Counted from the stretch's first letter, positions 35,301-47,021 are shown. The stretch is 64,000 nucleotides of DNA from Sympetrum striolatum (GCA_947579665.1 OX388343.1:92174254-92238253); one strand, 5' to 3'. The notes: generated from the sequence alone by a model not told the origin. Program-made: numbers and translations.

Positions 35301-38300
35301 TTGAGTAGAGCGGCGCTCTAAGACCGAATGAGACAATTCTCTCCCCTACTCTTTCATCTTTGCTATGCACTGTAATCCTGTGAATCAAGAAAAAAAAACG
35401 CTTTCCTTTAGTGCATACATTCACATCCGATTTTCGTAACTCCTATGATTGATTCTGCATTCCCTTTCATCGAGTGCCCTGATTTCTTAAGATTAAGAAT
35501 AAGGGTATGCATGGAAACGTGAAGGTATGTTCAATTAAAACTAGCTGACCCAATGCTTTCCATCTTCTATTGGTGAAAGTCGTCACTCCATGAATAATAG
35601 GGTACTGCTCATTGACTGCATTGTACCGATTTTGATTTAAAGTCACTTGAACAGAATCCATCAGTTACAGGTGCTACTTTAATTTTATTTCCTGCAGTCC
35701 TTAGCTTCTGACACGTACAAAGACTAGAAGGGGTTAATCAACATTCTTACGGGTAATTTAAAATATGAACAGTAACTCCTGTTATCCTAGTAGAGAAATA
35801 TTTCAGAACCTAAATTGCCGTATTTATGGTTTTAAGATACAACAGTTTCATTGCAACTTTGAAAAGAAACTCATTCGATAGAATATATCAATGAATAGGC
35901 AAAATGGACCCCCGAAGATTTGAAAATATGATCTTTCCGCGATAAAAGGTTGGATTTATCATAATTAACAACGCTAAGACTCTCACTTTGAAATAGGTAA
36001 AGTATTTTAAATTTAGCATAAAAGAGATTCCAGTTCTGAATTAAAATGAATTTAAATGCTATAAATAGGAGTTTACGTAAAGGACTCCCTTGATATTGAA
36101 AGTTGATCACTTTATTTTCGTTTATTTGTTACCTTCGATTCAGCGAGATAGTTCAAGCTTTACATATAATTAGATTTAAATATTTGAAAATGAGAATTCA
36201 GGGACGTATTGTAATTGACCTGCCTTTCAATCTAATGACGCAATCATTTCATGAAAATCAATTTTGATAATGGTTGCCTCACGACAGAGAAAACCCAAAT
36301 AAGGGTTCAAATCTAAGGGAGCCTTTCTCTTGAAGAAAATCGAAACGAAAAAATGCTACTGAAAAAGCTGCAAATATAGGTACATAAAAAATCCATTTTC
36401 TCGCATTACCTGCCTTCGGTTGATCTATGGGTTAATTCAGAACTCATTCTTCACCAGCCATCATCAGCAAATCCTCGTACGTTTTTCTGTCATTTAGTTT
36501 CGTTGTTATATAACATTGAAGCCTCTAAGCTTTAGATTTTTTCTTCTTTGTGGTCTACACCCGTGCAGCGAAATGCATTGGCTTTTCTTAACATAAATAT
36601 TAAGGTTTATAGTAAATAATTTTCCGCTATTACATCATCGATTTTGTAGATATGGCAATTTAGCCATAGCATGTCGTTATAGCTGTTAGATTATAATGGT
36701 TAAAAATAAATTGTAAGCTAGCTACAGTTGTTATATCGCTAGCTTGTAATAGATAGCAAAGTACCAGCTAGATAAGGATTTAGAAATTGAGGAGGCTGTG
36801 CTAGAAATCACAATAATGTTTCAAATAATGTGAAGCGACTATTAAGCGAATTCAGATTAAGTGCATGTTTAAAATTCCATTTTTATGTCAAATGAATTAG
36901 ACTATTATAATGAACTAATTCGAAGTAAATTATAACCGTAACTAAGATTGTCAATTGGACTGCATTCTTTCTAAACGGGTTGGACGAGAAGACAATCGAT
37001 TTTCCTTCCTTTTCTAAGAAGAAAATTTCCATGGCCTTTCTCTCGGTAGTGAGAAATGATCTAGTTCATCCTTGATCAGGCAGTAATCTGCATTACGTAG
37101 TGGTGATGCTGTTTGAATGAGGTAAAAGTTGTGCTTAGAATGTTAAGAATCGAATAAGTTATAAGGTTGGTCAATTCTCACATAGAAATATTCCTTCATT
37201 CTGTACGGTTACGTGGAAGATTTCTCATTGAATATATTTTTTAGATTGATATCATAATGATGATGCAATGAATTTGTGTCTCTTTTGGTAAAAGGAAAAA
37301 TCTTCTCAATTGAGCAAAATTTTATACTGACTATAATTCTGACAGATAAAATTCTCTTAAAACAATTGAGTATGTTTTTAAATATTGACCAAGCCTCTCT
37401 CTATACACTCTTTCTTCATCTCCAAATTAAACTTTAAGTAGAAATTTTCATGGATGAGTAAATATAAAGGTGTTTTCAAATGACTATGTAAGACGGGGAC
37501 GAAAAGTGAAAATAGAAAGCTATATTCCGATTTGAAGTGCTTTAGCAGACATATGTTGGAGACATCTCGCCAATAAAAAACTATGTTGCCAGTTTGCCAT
37601 ATGTCGTACTAATTGAATGGCTTGTATATTAGAAAGTTTTGCTCGTAGCAATAAATTTTAAGGTCGGGTATAAACTAAGTGTCATCTCCTCATAATTTAT
37701 ACACTCAACGCTTCTTATTTCTTTAACCACAATACCGTTTTTCGAATTTGTAATTTAATTCTTAGAACTTAATGCTAAATAGATGTAGCTGAATTTATAC
37801 ATGTTAAATAGTTAAATTAATACAGATACTCCTAACTCAATTGTAATCGACCTAAGTAAAATTGTACGTTACAGACTTGAGAAATTAAATCAAGTCGAAG
37901 TTAAAAAATACATCTTTGAAGAAATTTGAGCGTTTACGTATGCATTTTATTGTTTTACTTATAATTAGTGCTTTTTGTAATTCCTGCTACAGTTCTAATT
38001 TCTTGGGTAAATTTTAATGGCAGGTCATTCCGCATTGAAATTTCGGATTAAATACAAAGCAGTATGACAATTCACACAATTCTGCAGATATACCGGTTGA
38101 TCATCGCTCTAGTTTCAATGCTTTAAATCGTGAAGAGAGATATCGATTCTTTAGCGTATTGACCGTTGGAATAGAGAAGTTTTTCAAGGAATGAGAATTT
38201 CGTGTTAAAGCAGCAGAGATGCTTCTCAAAATCAGACCCATTTAAATCAAAGCAACCTACAATAGTGAGCAATGTATTACAGCTTTGGAGAAAGAATATT

Positions 38301-39060
38301 ATTTCGTCATAAGGATTGAGTAAGGCGAAATTAGCAGAGGTTATGACACAATATTAAATTTTCGCATTTTTTAATCTCAATTAAGTTAAAATATTCACAT
38401 TTATTTTCGTATTTACCCTGCAGGCTGCCTTCCGGTGTGTGTCTGGGGCTGCACCCATTATGCTTCCATAATGATACAGTGTAAACACAAAGTCAGACAG
38501 TGACGTTATTCAGGAGACTAAAAGAAAAAGGAAAATCTGCAGTAACTAATCTTGGCAATTTTTAGATTAGTTCGAATTGATACGTTGGTTTTTAGGTGAA
38601 TTATCCAACCTTATCGGGTTTAAATAGCCAAATATTAAAGACCAATTGAATCTTAAAGCAATGTGATAATTTTTTAAGATAGAATGTATTACCTTATCAT
38701 GGAATTAAATAAGCGTTGGAAACTCGGTAAGAAATTATTCCTCTTTGGTATTCTAGCGCCTAACAATAATAGAATATGATCATAACGATGTTGAGAGAGG
38801 AATGTAATTGAAGGAGGCCGATTAAAAATGTCAGATACTGCCGTAAATGCAAGTAATAATCCTGAAATTGTATATTAGGCCTGCAAAAATTTCTAAGTGA
38901 CAGCTTTTATGATATTGATGGCGCTTCTGTAGTCTGTCTACAGAGGCTATGTAAAATATTAATTTCCTATTGGAGGCACAAGTACTATATATTATCACAG
39001 ATAATCGAAGAATATCTTATTTCGTAACTAATAAAATATTTGATAAAGGTCAAAGAAAAC
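32339..39060. other. Large gene-free intergenic region between D and E
   Basis: About 6.7 kb of AT-rich sequence. Open frames of 60-100 codons (for example 34656-34958 and 35871-36110 on minus) have composition typical of random AT-rich translation, with no recognisable domain. No complete mobile element or RNA gene was recognised. Confidence 0.5.
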
Positions 39061-39425
39061 AGTTTTATTGTAAAATAACTGAGCAGATATAGTAAGCATC
39101 AAACAACTTAAAGGAAATAACACTTGTGTAGAATATCAGACATTCTGTAAAAGAAAATATGGCTTGTCTCTGAGCGAGATTAACCTCCCGCTTTCACTGT
39201 ATCGAGGTAAGTGTGGTCTTTCTAGTACACGGCATCACTAAAACATTGTATATGTCTTCAGCCGCCAATCAGATCACATCGCTCAGGCAAAATGTGCACA
39301 AGCTTCCTATTAGTAAAACGAGAAACGAGAGTTTTTTCACATTTGAATCAGAATTTTTACAAACGATTAAACTGAGTAACGCATTTAGTAGAATAAAGTT
39401 CTGTGGTTAAGCAAATGATCGTCTC

Positions 39426-40494
39426 TTAACCATGGTAACCATAGCCATGGTAACCGTAACCGTGGCCATAGGGATGGGCGTACACTGGGAACTTCTTATA
39501 CACTGGGAAGGGTTGGGGCACTGGAACCTTGACGGGTACTTGTACAGGCACAGGGAAAGGCTTAGGGACGGGGACGGGTACTGGTTGTGGTACGGGAACT
39601 TTCACTGGAACGGACACCGGGTAAGGGACGTCCTTTGGCACGGGGTATGGCACGGGCTTCTCTACGGGCACTGGATAGGGCTTGCGGACCGGAACGGGGT
39701 ATGGCTTTTCAACCGGTACTGGATAGGGTTGAGGTACTGGTACGCCAATCTTCCTCACCACGGGCACTGGGTAGGGGTGTGGCACTGGAACTGGCACTTC
39801 CTTGGTGACGGTGATGGACTTGTGGTAAGGGAAGTGGTGTCCATGGTACAGGGGGTACCCATGTCCATAGCCAAATCCTCCGTAGTGTCCATAACCATGT
39901 CCGTAGCCGTGTCCTAAGCCATAGCCATGGCCAAAGCCATATCCTCCATATCCCTTGTAACCACCATATCCATGCCCAAAGCCATATCCTCCGTATCCCT
40001 TGTATCCACCATATCCATGCCCTAAGCCATATCCTCCGTATCCCTTGTATCCACCATATCCATGCCCTAAGCCATATCCTCCGTATCCCTTGTATCCACC
40101 ATATCCATGCTCTAAGCCATATCCTCCGTATCCCTTGTATCCACCATATCCATGGCCATAACCATATTCTCCATATCCACCATAGCCTCCGTATCCGTAT
40201 ATTCCCCTCTTGTCTATCTGTTTGGACTCTTTGTCGGTTTCCTCGGAGGACGCGAGGGCAATCGCCGCTCCCAGGAAACACGCGAACACCTGCAAAGGTA
40301 AACATACTCTCGATTATGAGGTATTGGGAAGAATATCAGCGCCTCAAGAAAGAAACGCTGGGTATGCAATTGGTCATCTCGAATGACCGACGCTAGATGG
40401 CCCGACTGCTCGGTTAAGTAGGCGTCTGGGCGTCGGTCATTCGATGGGGTGCAATGAAGAAGGAAAGCGTAGGTTTACTTACTAGTCGGTTCAT
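39426..40494 (-). CDS. Gene E: secreted Gly-Tyr-His/Val-Pro-rich protein with 15-residue repeats (291 aa)
   Basis: Exon 1 is 40483-40494 (M-N-R-L, donor GTAAGT); exon 2 is 39426-40289 (acceptor CTTTGCAG, phase 0). The signal peptide MNRLVFACFLGAAIALASS is followed by an acidic propeptide ending KQIDKR before GIYGYGGYGG. The Gly/Tyr domain is the longest in the family, built of about five copies of a 15-residue unit (KGYGGYGLGHGYGGY type) encoded by a 45-bp minisatellite. A Gly/His-rich linker (GHGYGHGYGHYGG, LYHGHHFPYH) then leads to [19 protein letters not shown] and the Val-Pro block with two [10 protein letters not shown] copies. The C-terminus is GHGYGYHGYGYHG. High Tyr and His suit cross-linked matrix. 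TATA at 40569-40577. A possible poly(A) signal at 39063-39068 is about 360 nt past the stop. The 193-bp intron carries a perfect hairpin. Confidence 0.9.
39915..40160 (-). repeat. 45-bp coding minisatellite in gene E
   Basis: About five tandem 45-bp units (starts near 39957, 40002, 40047, 40092, 40137), each encoding one 15-residue Gly/Tyr/His unit. Units differ at few positions, mainly where Gly-Leu-Gly alternates with Gly-Phe-Gly or Gly-Leu-Glu. Low divergence suggests recent array growth or homogenisation. Confidence 0.85.
40379..40444. repeat. 15-bp perfect inverted repeat in the intron of gene E
   Basis: Arms TCGAATGACCGACGC (40379-40393) and its exact complement (40430-40444) flank a 36-base loop, in the 193-bp intron between exons 1 and 2. 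It is more GC-rich than typical intron sequence here. It could be a small mobile-element footprint or an RNA hairpin affecting splicing. Confidence 0.85.
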
Positions 40495-40568
40495 GGTCTC
40501 TCTCTGTAACGATGCAATGATGTCCGTAGAGAATTGAAAGTGCTTGTGTCGAAGAGAGGATCTGTTGC

Positions 40569-40577
40569 TTTTATATA
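40569..40577 (-). promoter_or_regulatory. TATA box of gene E
   Basis: TATATAAAA on the minus strand, 75 bp upstream of the ATG at 40494. No clear initiator was seen at 30 bp, and the 15-bp element of A, B and F is absent. Confidence 0.65.
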
Positions 40578-40679
40578 TCAGACTCCTTACTTCCGTCCTG
40601 ATGGATTTCTCTCCATTTACCGCCTTCCGCTTTCCCTTGCGGATTCTACACTTAAGGGATATGTTCCCTCTTTACGTAA

Positions 40680-42010
40680 TGAAAACAGACCAGCGGCTTT
40701 AGGAAGACGATGACCAATTTTATACACTCGCGTGTCTACTTTCCGCCGTAACTTGCTTCCGAGAAAATTTTCATAACGGACGTCATAAGATATTACGATT
40801 TAGAGGCGTTGAATTTTAAATTTATGCTGTAATTATACATTTCTTTTTGTGTTTTAAAAGCCTTACTAGGTTCATCTCTCGATCAAAAGATATCATTTAA
40901 CGGAGTGAACTAAAATGATACGTACAACAATCTGATAGATATCTTAAGCGAATTACAAAACAAGCCCTTGTACAATTTTGGATTTGTATGCAAATATGGA
41001 TGAAACGATAGTGATTATGGTTTCATAGATAATTACACTCCCTTGATTCCCTATAGATAATAATAATTCTCTTCCTTAAATTCACTTCTGCTATCTTATA
41101 TGCATAACAGAAAGGAGGTATAACTTTATTTAAAATCACTTAAATTTTCCAAGTGATTTTGATAGGAGTTCCAAAGCATTTGCCTTCGCAGTTCCTTTAG
41201 TTCAAGCTTTCATCACCGAATAATTGAAGCGATTTTATTCGTATGAACGTGAAATATCAAAGTTAAAAACAATTCTATCTATAAGAACGAATTCTCTTTC
41301 GTAAAAATTTGCTGAGTTGAGAGCATTAAGAACCATCATTGTTCGAGAGTGTTGTAATCTTGTTCTAAAACGTACCACTAATATTTGTTCGCACTACAAA
41401 AAGTCAAATTGCATATTATACTAAGTAGTACTTAATGGAGAAACCATCATAATTATCTGACTTAACGAAGAGAAAAGCTATATACTTGCGATAATTTCAA
41501 AGAAAATAAGTTATATAGTTTAAATTTAGAGTTGTGTGCTGTATAATATGTGTTTATACATAAACACATATTATGTAGCATACAAAGACAACCTATAGGT
41601 TCATACTGATTTCTAGCCTCACTTATCGGTATGTATCTCATTCATACTTCTTCGGAGACATTGTATCAATTAGTTAAATTGAAAAGAGGATGGAGAGTTT
41701 TTAGTGATTTGATATGTAATTGAAACGGTGACCGTGACGATAATTAATATGTCACTTAAGCTACATTTAGTATATGATTAAGAATGTATACCGAGCTGGT
41801 ACCTACCATAAGGAGAATAATGAATTTAATCCAGATATTTATGATTTCGGTATTTGAATACCATGAAGTAATGTCATCAGATGTATAGTTGAAAAAATAG
41901 TTACTTTTGAATTAGTATGATAGCATAGCATCTATTTTACATACTATTAATGAGCACAGGCTAGGTAACCCTGCGCTAGGAATAAGGTAGATACAAATAC
42001 TGTGAACTAT
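40680..42010. other. Intergenic DNA between genes E and F
   Basis: About 1.3 kb, AT-rich, no gene. It contains a long near-perfect palindrome at 41537-41580, listed separately. Confidence 0.5.
41537..41580. repeat. 44-bp near-perfect palindrome
   Basis: Core arms of 15 bp, ATAATATGTGTTTAT (41543-41557) and its exact complement (41560-41574), are separated by two bases. The pairing resumes after a 2-base mismatch with TGCT and AGCA. It can extrude as a cruciform or fold as an RNA hairpin. Confidence 0.85.
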
Positions 42011-42168
42011 TTTATTCATTGAGTTTCGAAGGTGTTACATGACTCATTTGATGAGTGATAGAAAGTGCTCATTTTTTATACATAAAATAAAATTTCAGAT
42101 ATTTAAATATGTTATGATTTTTTCAGTAAAGGGGTATGAGCCCTTATCTGTTGCATGGGTTCAGTATA

Positions 42169-43962
42169 TTAGTGAATACCGTATCCTCCGTAGTAACCGT
42201 GGTCGTGGGAGTTGATGTAAACTGGGACCTTCTGGTAAACGGGTACTGGCTGTGGAACGGGGACTTTGACGGGGACGCTGACGGGCACAGCCACCGGCTT
42301 GGGGACATGGACTGGGACAGGGTAAGGGGCTGGGACCTTGACAGGGATGTGGACTGGGTATGGGATTCTCTTTTCAACAGGGTAAGGGACTGGTCTTTCA
42401 ACAGCGACTGGGTATGGTTTGATGACTGGTACGGGATAGGGCTTCTCCACGGGATATGGGACTGGATGTGGGACTGGAACTCCTACGTTCCTCACCACAG
42501 GGACTGCAATTGGTTGTGGGACAGCAACTGGGACTTCCTTGGTGATGGTGAGCGTCTTAGAAAGACCGTGTCCTCCATAGCCTCCGTACAGAAGGTTTCC
42601 ATGTCCATATCCATAACCACCGTAGAGGGAGTCTCCATATCCATAAGAATTTCCGTATCCGTACCCAAGACCGAATAGACCTCTCTTCTCCTGTACCTTC
42701 TCTTCCTTCTTGGCGTCTTCTGCTGCTACAACAGCTAAGATGCAAGCTAGAATCTATAGAAACGATACATCTTAGAAGTAAACATTATCTACAGGATAAA
42801 TAATTTAATGAACAGTAATACATTGTGTTTTTCACTAAAACTAAGGGAGCCCACAAAAGTATTCTCTTTAACCACTTAGGTATTTCTACATTATGACAAA
42901 GATCGATCGATTGGTGATTTTCAGCCTTCTTTGACCATTATGACTAACTATTCTGTGAATAGCCCTGAAAAAAATAAGTACAAATATTCATATCAAGAAT
43001 AGCCAGCTGGGTTTTCTTTGCGTTTATCCCTAACACATCAACCAAAATATTCCTTCGATGACATGAATGTCATTGAAAATGTCTATCAAAAATCTCAAGA
43101 ATACGGAAGTAATAAGTAAAAATTATTTGGAAGAGGAGGTGATGAAGTTTTATTGTGGCCCTGCAGAGCACCTTTACTGGCTTCACAGAGTTCGTGCATT
43201 TTAAATGAAAACTATACAGATTTTTACGGAGCCCAAGTTCGTATTATTTTCTCTTGGCACCGAAGATGCCCTATGATTGTTTACCTGGGAGTTTATTTAA
43301 GATTAATTTTACATTCCACCACTATCCACTTCGTGTAATCAAAAGTTGCGAGGATGATTAAATGTGCCGATTCCCAACGCGTTTGGAATGAATTCCCGCA
43401 TCTCCTTGATGTTCTCCACCCTGCAAGCTATGGCCATTTTTCAATTTTCATATTATTTTTGAATAACTTCATATTTAATATATTGAAGAAAAAACAATTT
43501 TGATATTTAACTTATAGCTGCGTATTTATGATCCAATGAACTTCGTTCTCGGGAAAGGAATCAAAGAATTATTTGACGACGAAAGGTTAACGCTTTCATA
43601 CAAATCAATCAACGTAATTTTTTTATGTTAAACATCAAGAATAAAATTCCTATACCAAATAAAATTTAGCCTATTGAGGTGCAAATTTAGAATTTTCGCC
43701 GGAATTCAGATTATCGAGTATCCTCGTAGGTGATTGCAAATGCTTCGATAAAGATTTTAGTTTAACAGATAGGGAGTTTTAGTGATATGCTTTATCCCGC
43801 TAAATTGAATTCTGCCAAAAAGAAACAAATCTCTAACCTAAGCTTAAGCTACTTATGGACTGAAAAACTTCCCTTTGATAAACACAAGAGTCAATTTAAT
43901 TACAACGAATGCTTTCCGAATGATATTTTTAGGTGATTGTCCTCACTTACCAGGAGCTTCAT
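42169..43962 (-). CDS. Gene F: secreted Gly-Tyr/Val-Pro-rich protein, probably cuticular (198 aa)
   Basis: Exon 1 is 43951-43962 (M-K-L-L, donor GTAAGT); exon 2 is 42169-42753 (acceptor TTTCTATAG, phase 0). Exon 2 is fully open upstream of 42498, although no ATG, GTG or TTG occurs in frame there. The signal peptide is MKLLILACILAVVAA; the propeptide EDAKKEEKVQEKR ends in a Lys-Arg site before [10 protein letters not shown]. The Gly/Tyr region has [36 protein letters not shown] starts the Val-Pro block, which keeps PVEKPYPVPVIKPYPV and one [10 protein letters not shown]. The tail is short (HDHGYYGGYGIH). Intron 1197 bp. TATA 44037-44043, +1 near 44012, 5' UTR about 50 nt, poly(A) signal 42011-42016. 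A decayed copy of this gene's 3' end lies at 47849-47976. Confidence 0.88.
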
Positions 43963-44009
43963 GGTGTCGGTGATGTTCCCTCTGTTGGATGGACGGAGGC
44001 AGGACTCAC

Positions 44010-44067
44010 TTTGACTCTTCTTCCCATTCTCGGCTTTTTTATACCCCTAATTGGATTTGCTTCGCTT
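44010..44067 (-). promoter_or_regulatory. Core promoter of gene F
   Basis: TATAAAAAA on the minus strand ending at 44043, initiator-like GTCAAAG with +1 near 44012 (31 bp). The shared 15-bp element (44053-44067, plus strand GGATTTGCTTCGCTT, identical to that of gene A) begins after the same 9-bp gap as in A and B. Confidence 0.8.
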
Positions 44068-44329
44068 CCTCTCGCAGGATTTCAACTTGTACCTTTTTTC
44101 ACTTTCCCTCGCATTCCGACATCCGTCGAGGCCATGCCTTCTTACATAAGTTGAATATCTGATGAATGAATTACGTATTTCAGAGATCTTAAAACGGCGA
44201 TACCCGATTTCTCGAATCGTAAAAGAGGAGACGGCAGAATTTCATAATTTAGAAAAAATGGTTTCCCTTGGGCGTGTGCACCATCTCCTTTTAAACTCGC
44301 ACTTTGGAATATCGCAGGTGAATTTACAT

Positions 44330-45170
44330 TTCTTGGTATATTCTTATTTTATCAGTGGTTCATGATTTTTGGAAAACACCCGTTTCAATCACGAAGGATA
44401 TCTCTTTGGCTGTATCATTTTTCCTTTGAGTTTTAAGTTCATTCGCAAATGTATTTTTCTTTATTTCTATTCCACCGAAATGGAGAGAAGCTATACTATA
44501 AAGGCCTATCAGAGTATATATAATTTGTAAAAAAGTATTATTTGTTACCTGCTATTAACAGTAAGAGCGATCAATTTGATTATTCTTAACTTTATAAAAT
44601 AAGAGGATTATCAGACGATTCTAAGTATCCAATATATCTGAACATTTAGCTATCTTCATCGGCTAAAATGTATTAAAATTATCGGATATATATTATATTA
44701 ATAGTAATTGTTTTCCAACTCTTGGTTTAAAGCAAATATAAAATATAATAACTCTGAATATTTTCAATTTTTTGTATTTTCACATGGAAGCAAATATCCT
44801 TACTTAGTTATTTTATTTATAAGCTATCAATAAGTAGTATTTTATAGTGAGAAAAATTACAAGGGTATTATCCTATCCTATTTTTATATCCTTAATTCAA
44901 TTTCTAATATTTATTTATTTTTCCCTCTATTTTTATATTTTATATTAAATCACATGCAATTGGAGTGTATAACCTGTTTGTGATAAACAAATTATTATTA
45001 CTATTATTAATACCTCCTTGTTATGCGGTTTTAGTCCTCTTTATCATCCCCTTCCATGTCATCAATAGGACATTTTTAATTCCTCGATTAGATTATTGTT
45101 TGATGATAAGTTTCGGTGTATCTTCAACCTTCATCCCCATGCATATCCCCATGATCGTCAGAATATCTCC
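44330..45170. other. AT-rich DNA upstream of gene F
   Basis: No gene, RNA or repeat family was recognised in about 840 bp between the gene F upstream region and the mariner-like element. Confidence 0.45.
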
Positions 45171-45181
45171 TCTATCTAAAG

Positions 45182-45854
45182 CTGGGTGCCCGGATGAAAG
45201 GTATCCAAAATAAAATATTTATATCTTGGAAAGTATTTATAATAAAAATTTCCGGTTTTCTTCATTACAGTGGAAAACTCTGAAAGTTTTGTCTTTCATT
45301 TAAGTTATTTCAATGTGGGTACCCTTGGTGGCACGACAAACATCCAGGCGAAATTCTGCCTCATCCCGCCTCTCTTGAAGCATTTCGGTGTTATCGTAGC
45401 CACAGCGTCCATTATGAGGGTTTTCAAGTGATCAGTGTTGTTTATCTTCATATAGTACCCAAGTTCTTCACATAACCCCTTAGGAAAAGATCTAATAGGG
45501 TTAAGTAGGGCGGCCTATGATACCAAGCAATTGGCCCGCTTGGACCGATGCACCTTCCAGGCATCTCGTAATTTTCAGTTTGTTGTCCCAGTACCGGCTG
45601 CTTTAGCTTGTTCGAGTTTCACATCCACGTTGAGTTCTAAAACGAAGTTGAATAGCAATCACAAACTTTAATTCGGCAAACCAATACACGCATGCAACCC
45701 GCTAGTGCGGTGTTGCCATTGTTGGGGCGTATTGTATGTGTAAAACCAACTTTGAGAGATTTTCTTTCAACTTGTGCATACCGGACATGTGTATAATAAA
45801 CACTTTCCAAAATATAAGTATTTTATTTTGGATACCTTTCATCCGGACACCCTG
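45182..45854 (-). mobile_element. Defective mariner/IS630-like DNA transposon
   Basis: About 670 bp bounded by inverted ends of about 73 bp (45182-45255 and 45781-45854) that begin (c)GGGTG[T/C]CCGGATGAAAGG and match at most positions. A TA follows the right end (45855-45856); the left TA has mutated. Inside, on the minus strand, is the C-terminal part of a DDE transposase, broken by frameshifts. The element has lost the N-terminal and catalytic core regions, so it could only move with help. Confidence 0.75.
45300..45565 (-). pseudogene. Transposase C-terminal remnant (Tc1/mariner/IS630 type)
   Basis: Minus-strand frames contain a W-Y-H-R-P-P-Y-L-T block (from a WPPRSPDLTP-type motif), then LFLRGYVKN. 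After a frame change come NTDHLKTLIMDAVATITPK, and after another FRLDVCRATKGTHIE, followed by a stop near 45300. These match the conserved end of arthropod IS630/mariner transposases as I recognise it: catalytic-loop end, helical linker, RLDVCRxTxGxHIE terminus. At least two frameshifts and the missing N-terminal two thirds make it a pseudogene. Confidence 0.7.
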
Positions 45855-45859
45855 TATTT

Positions 45860-46410
45860 TAAAATTTCCATTGTGTTTTCTTTCCAATTAACATCGTTTT
45901 TTGTAAAGAATTAGGAGGAATTTCAGTCTTTATATCGAATGAAAGAGGAGGATAGAAATTATTTCTTACTTGCTTAATAACCAGTCAATGTTCTTATTTC
46001 TCAATATTACGAGGTATAAATACAGCAAAATTCATTATCATCCTGATATTTGATTCAGTGCTTTCTTTATTTTAATACTGTATTAAAATATTTTATTTCT
46101 CTCCAATTATAATAATTATTATCATCATGTCGTCATGAGATTCAAGATTTGAATTTTTTGTAGTGTCTCGGTTTAGTTGTTTAATTTCCAACTTGTCCTC
46201 AAACTTGCTCTTATCTTCCATATTTTTTCTATCTTAAATATTATTTATAACCATAAATTCTAAACACCTTTCTGCTCTTACATGCTTGTAAATCTCCCTA
46301 TGAATATTTAAAATAATTAGGATGAATCTAAATAAATAAAAAGATATATTTACATTTGTAGATTATACATGTATTACCTATTTACCTCAAATCATACTTG
46401 TAGTGCAAAT
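45860..46410. other. AT-rich intergenic DNA
   Basis: Nothing recognised in about 550 bp between the mariner-like element and the dispersed 229-bp repeat. Confidence 0.45.
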
Positions 46411-46414
46411 TAGA

Positions 46415-46643
46415 GTAGTCGGAGGTCGAATTGCTATCAGGTGAATATCAAACAATTGAGAAAATTTATCAGCTGAAACTTTGATATGGTGATTCGATAG
46501 GTCATGAAGTGCTGCTTCCATAAGTAAAGAAACTTCGACTTTCTAGAATTTTTCAGATTTTCAAAATATTCATGCTTCTTACATTCAAGCTTAAACTATA
46601 TGTATTATAGAGACTTGATATTTCCTTGCTGAACAGCTCGTAT
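46415..46643. repeat. Dispersed 229-bp repeat, copy 1
   Basis: Begins GTAGTCGGAGGTCGAAT and ends CTGAACAGCTCGTA. It matches 51901-52129 in the same orientation with about ten substitutions and no indel. No coding capacity, tRNA-like head or inverted ends were seen. It may be an unclassified SINE, a solo fragment of a larger element, or a non-autonomous DNA element. Confidence 0.85.
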
Positions 46644-46946
46644 AATCTTTTTTCGGGTTAACACCCAGGAAAGTTTAGGTAACCATGAAGTTGCCAACGT
46701 TTTGTAAATGTGATATATTTCGTTGTTTAGTATTATTGCATACGCAAACGAATATAGTAAAAATCAACTTAATTTCTTCTTTCAATGTATGCATAATTGG
46801 TTATGAAAACGTACTGTAATTACTTTCAACGGCAAAATGAGACATGGTGAAATTTTTCCATTTTTTCTGGAAAATAGTATTATTTTCCTTTTACTTACCG
46901 TAAACTTATAATGATAAGACTGTTTAATTTTCGTTCCAAATAAGTA

Positions 46947-47021
46947 CAGTCCTGGCCAAAATTAACGCAGCACCGGCCGTATGGATCACAAGGGAGGTGC
47001 TGCGTTAATTGGCCAGGAGTG
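46947..47021. mobile_element. 75-bp Tc1-like MITE
   Basis: Inverted ends CAGTCCTGGCCAAAATTAACG and, from the right, CACTCCTGGCCAATTAACG, both continuing CAGCACC. They flank about 20 bases of centre. TA dinucleotides sit on each side (46945-46946 and 47022-47023), the usual Tc1/mariner target duplication. It is almost entirely inverted repeat, so transcripts would fold into a hairpin. Confidence 0.85.

Noticed and set aside
42557..42745. Apparent frameshift at the start of gene F exon 2
   Set aside because: Translating from the TTTCTATAG acceptor gives one unbroken frame to the stop; there is simply no in-frame ATG, GTG or TTG early in the exon.
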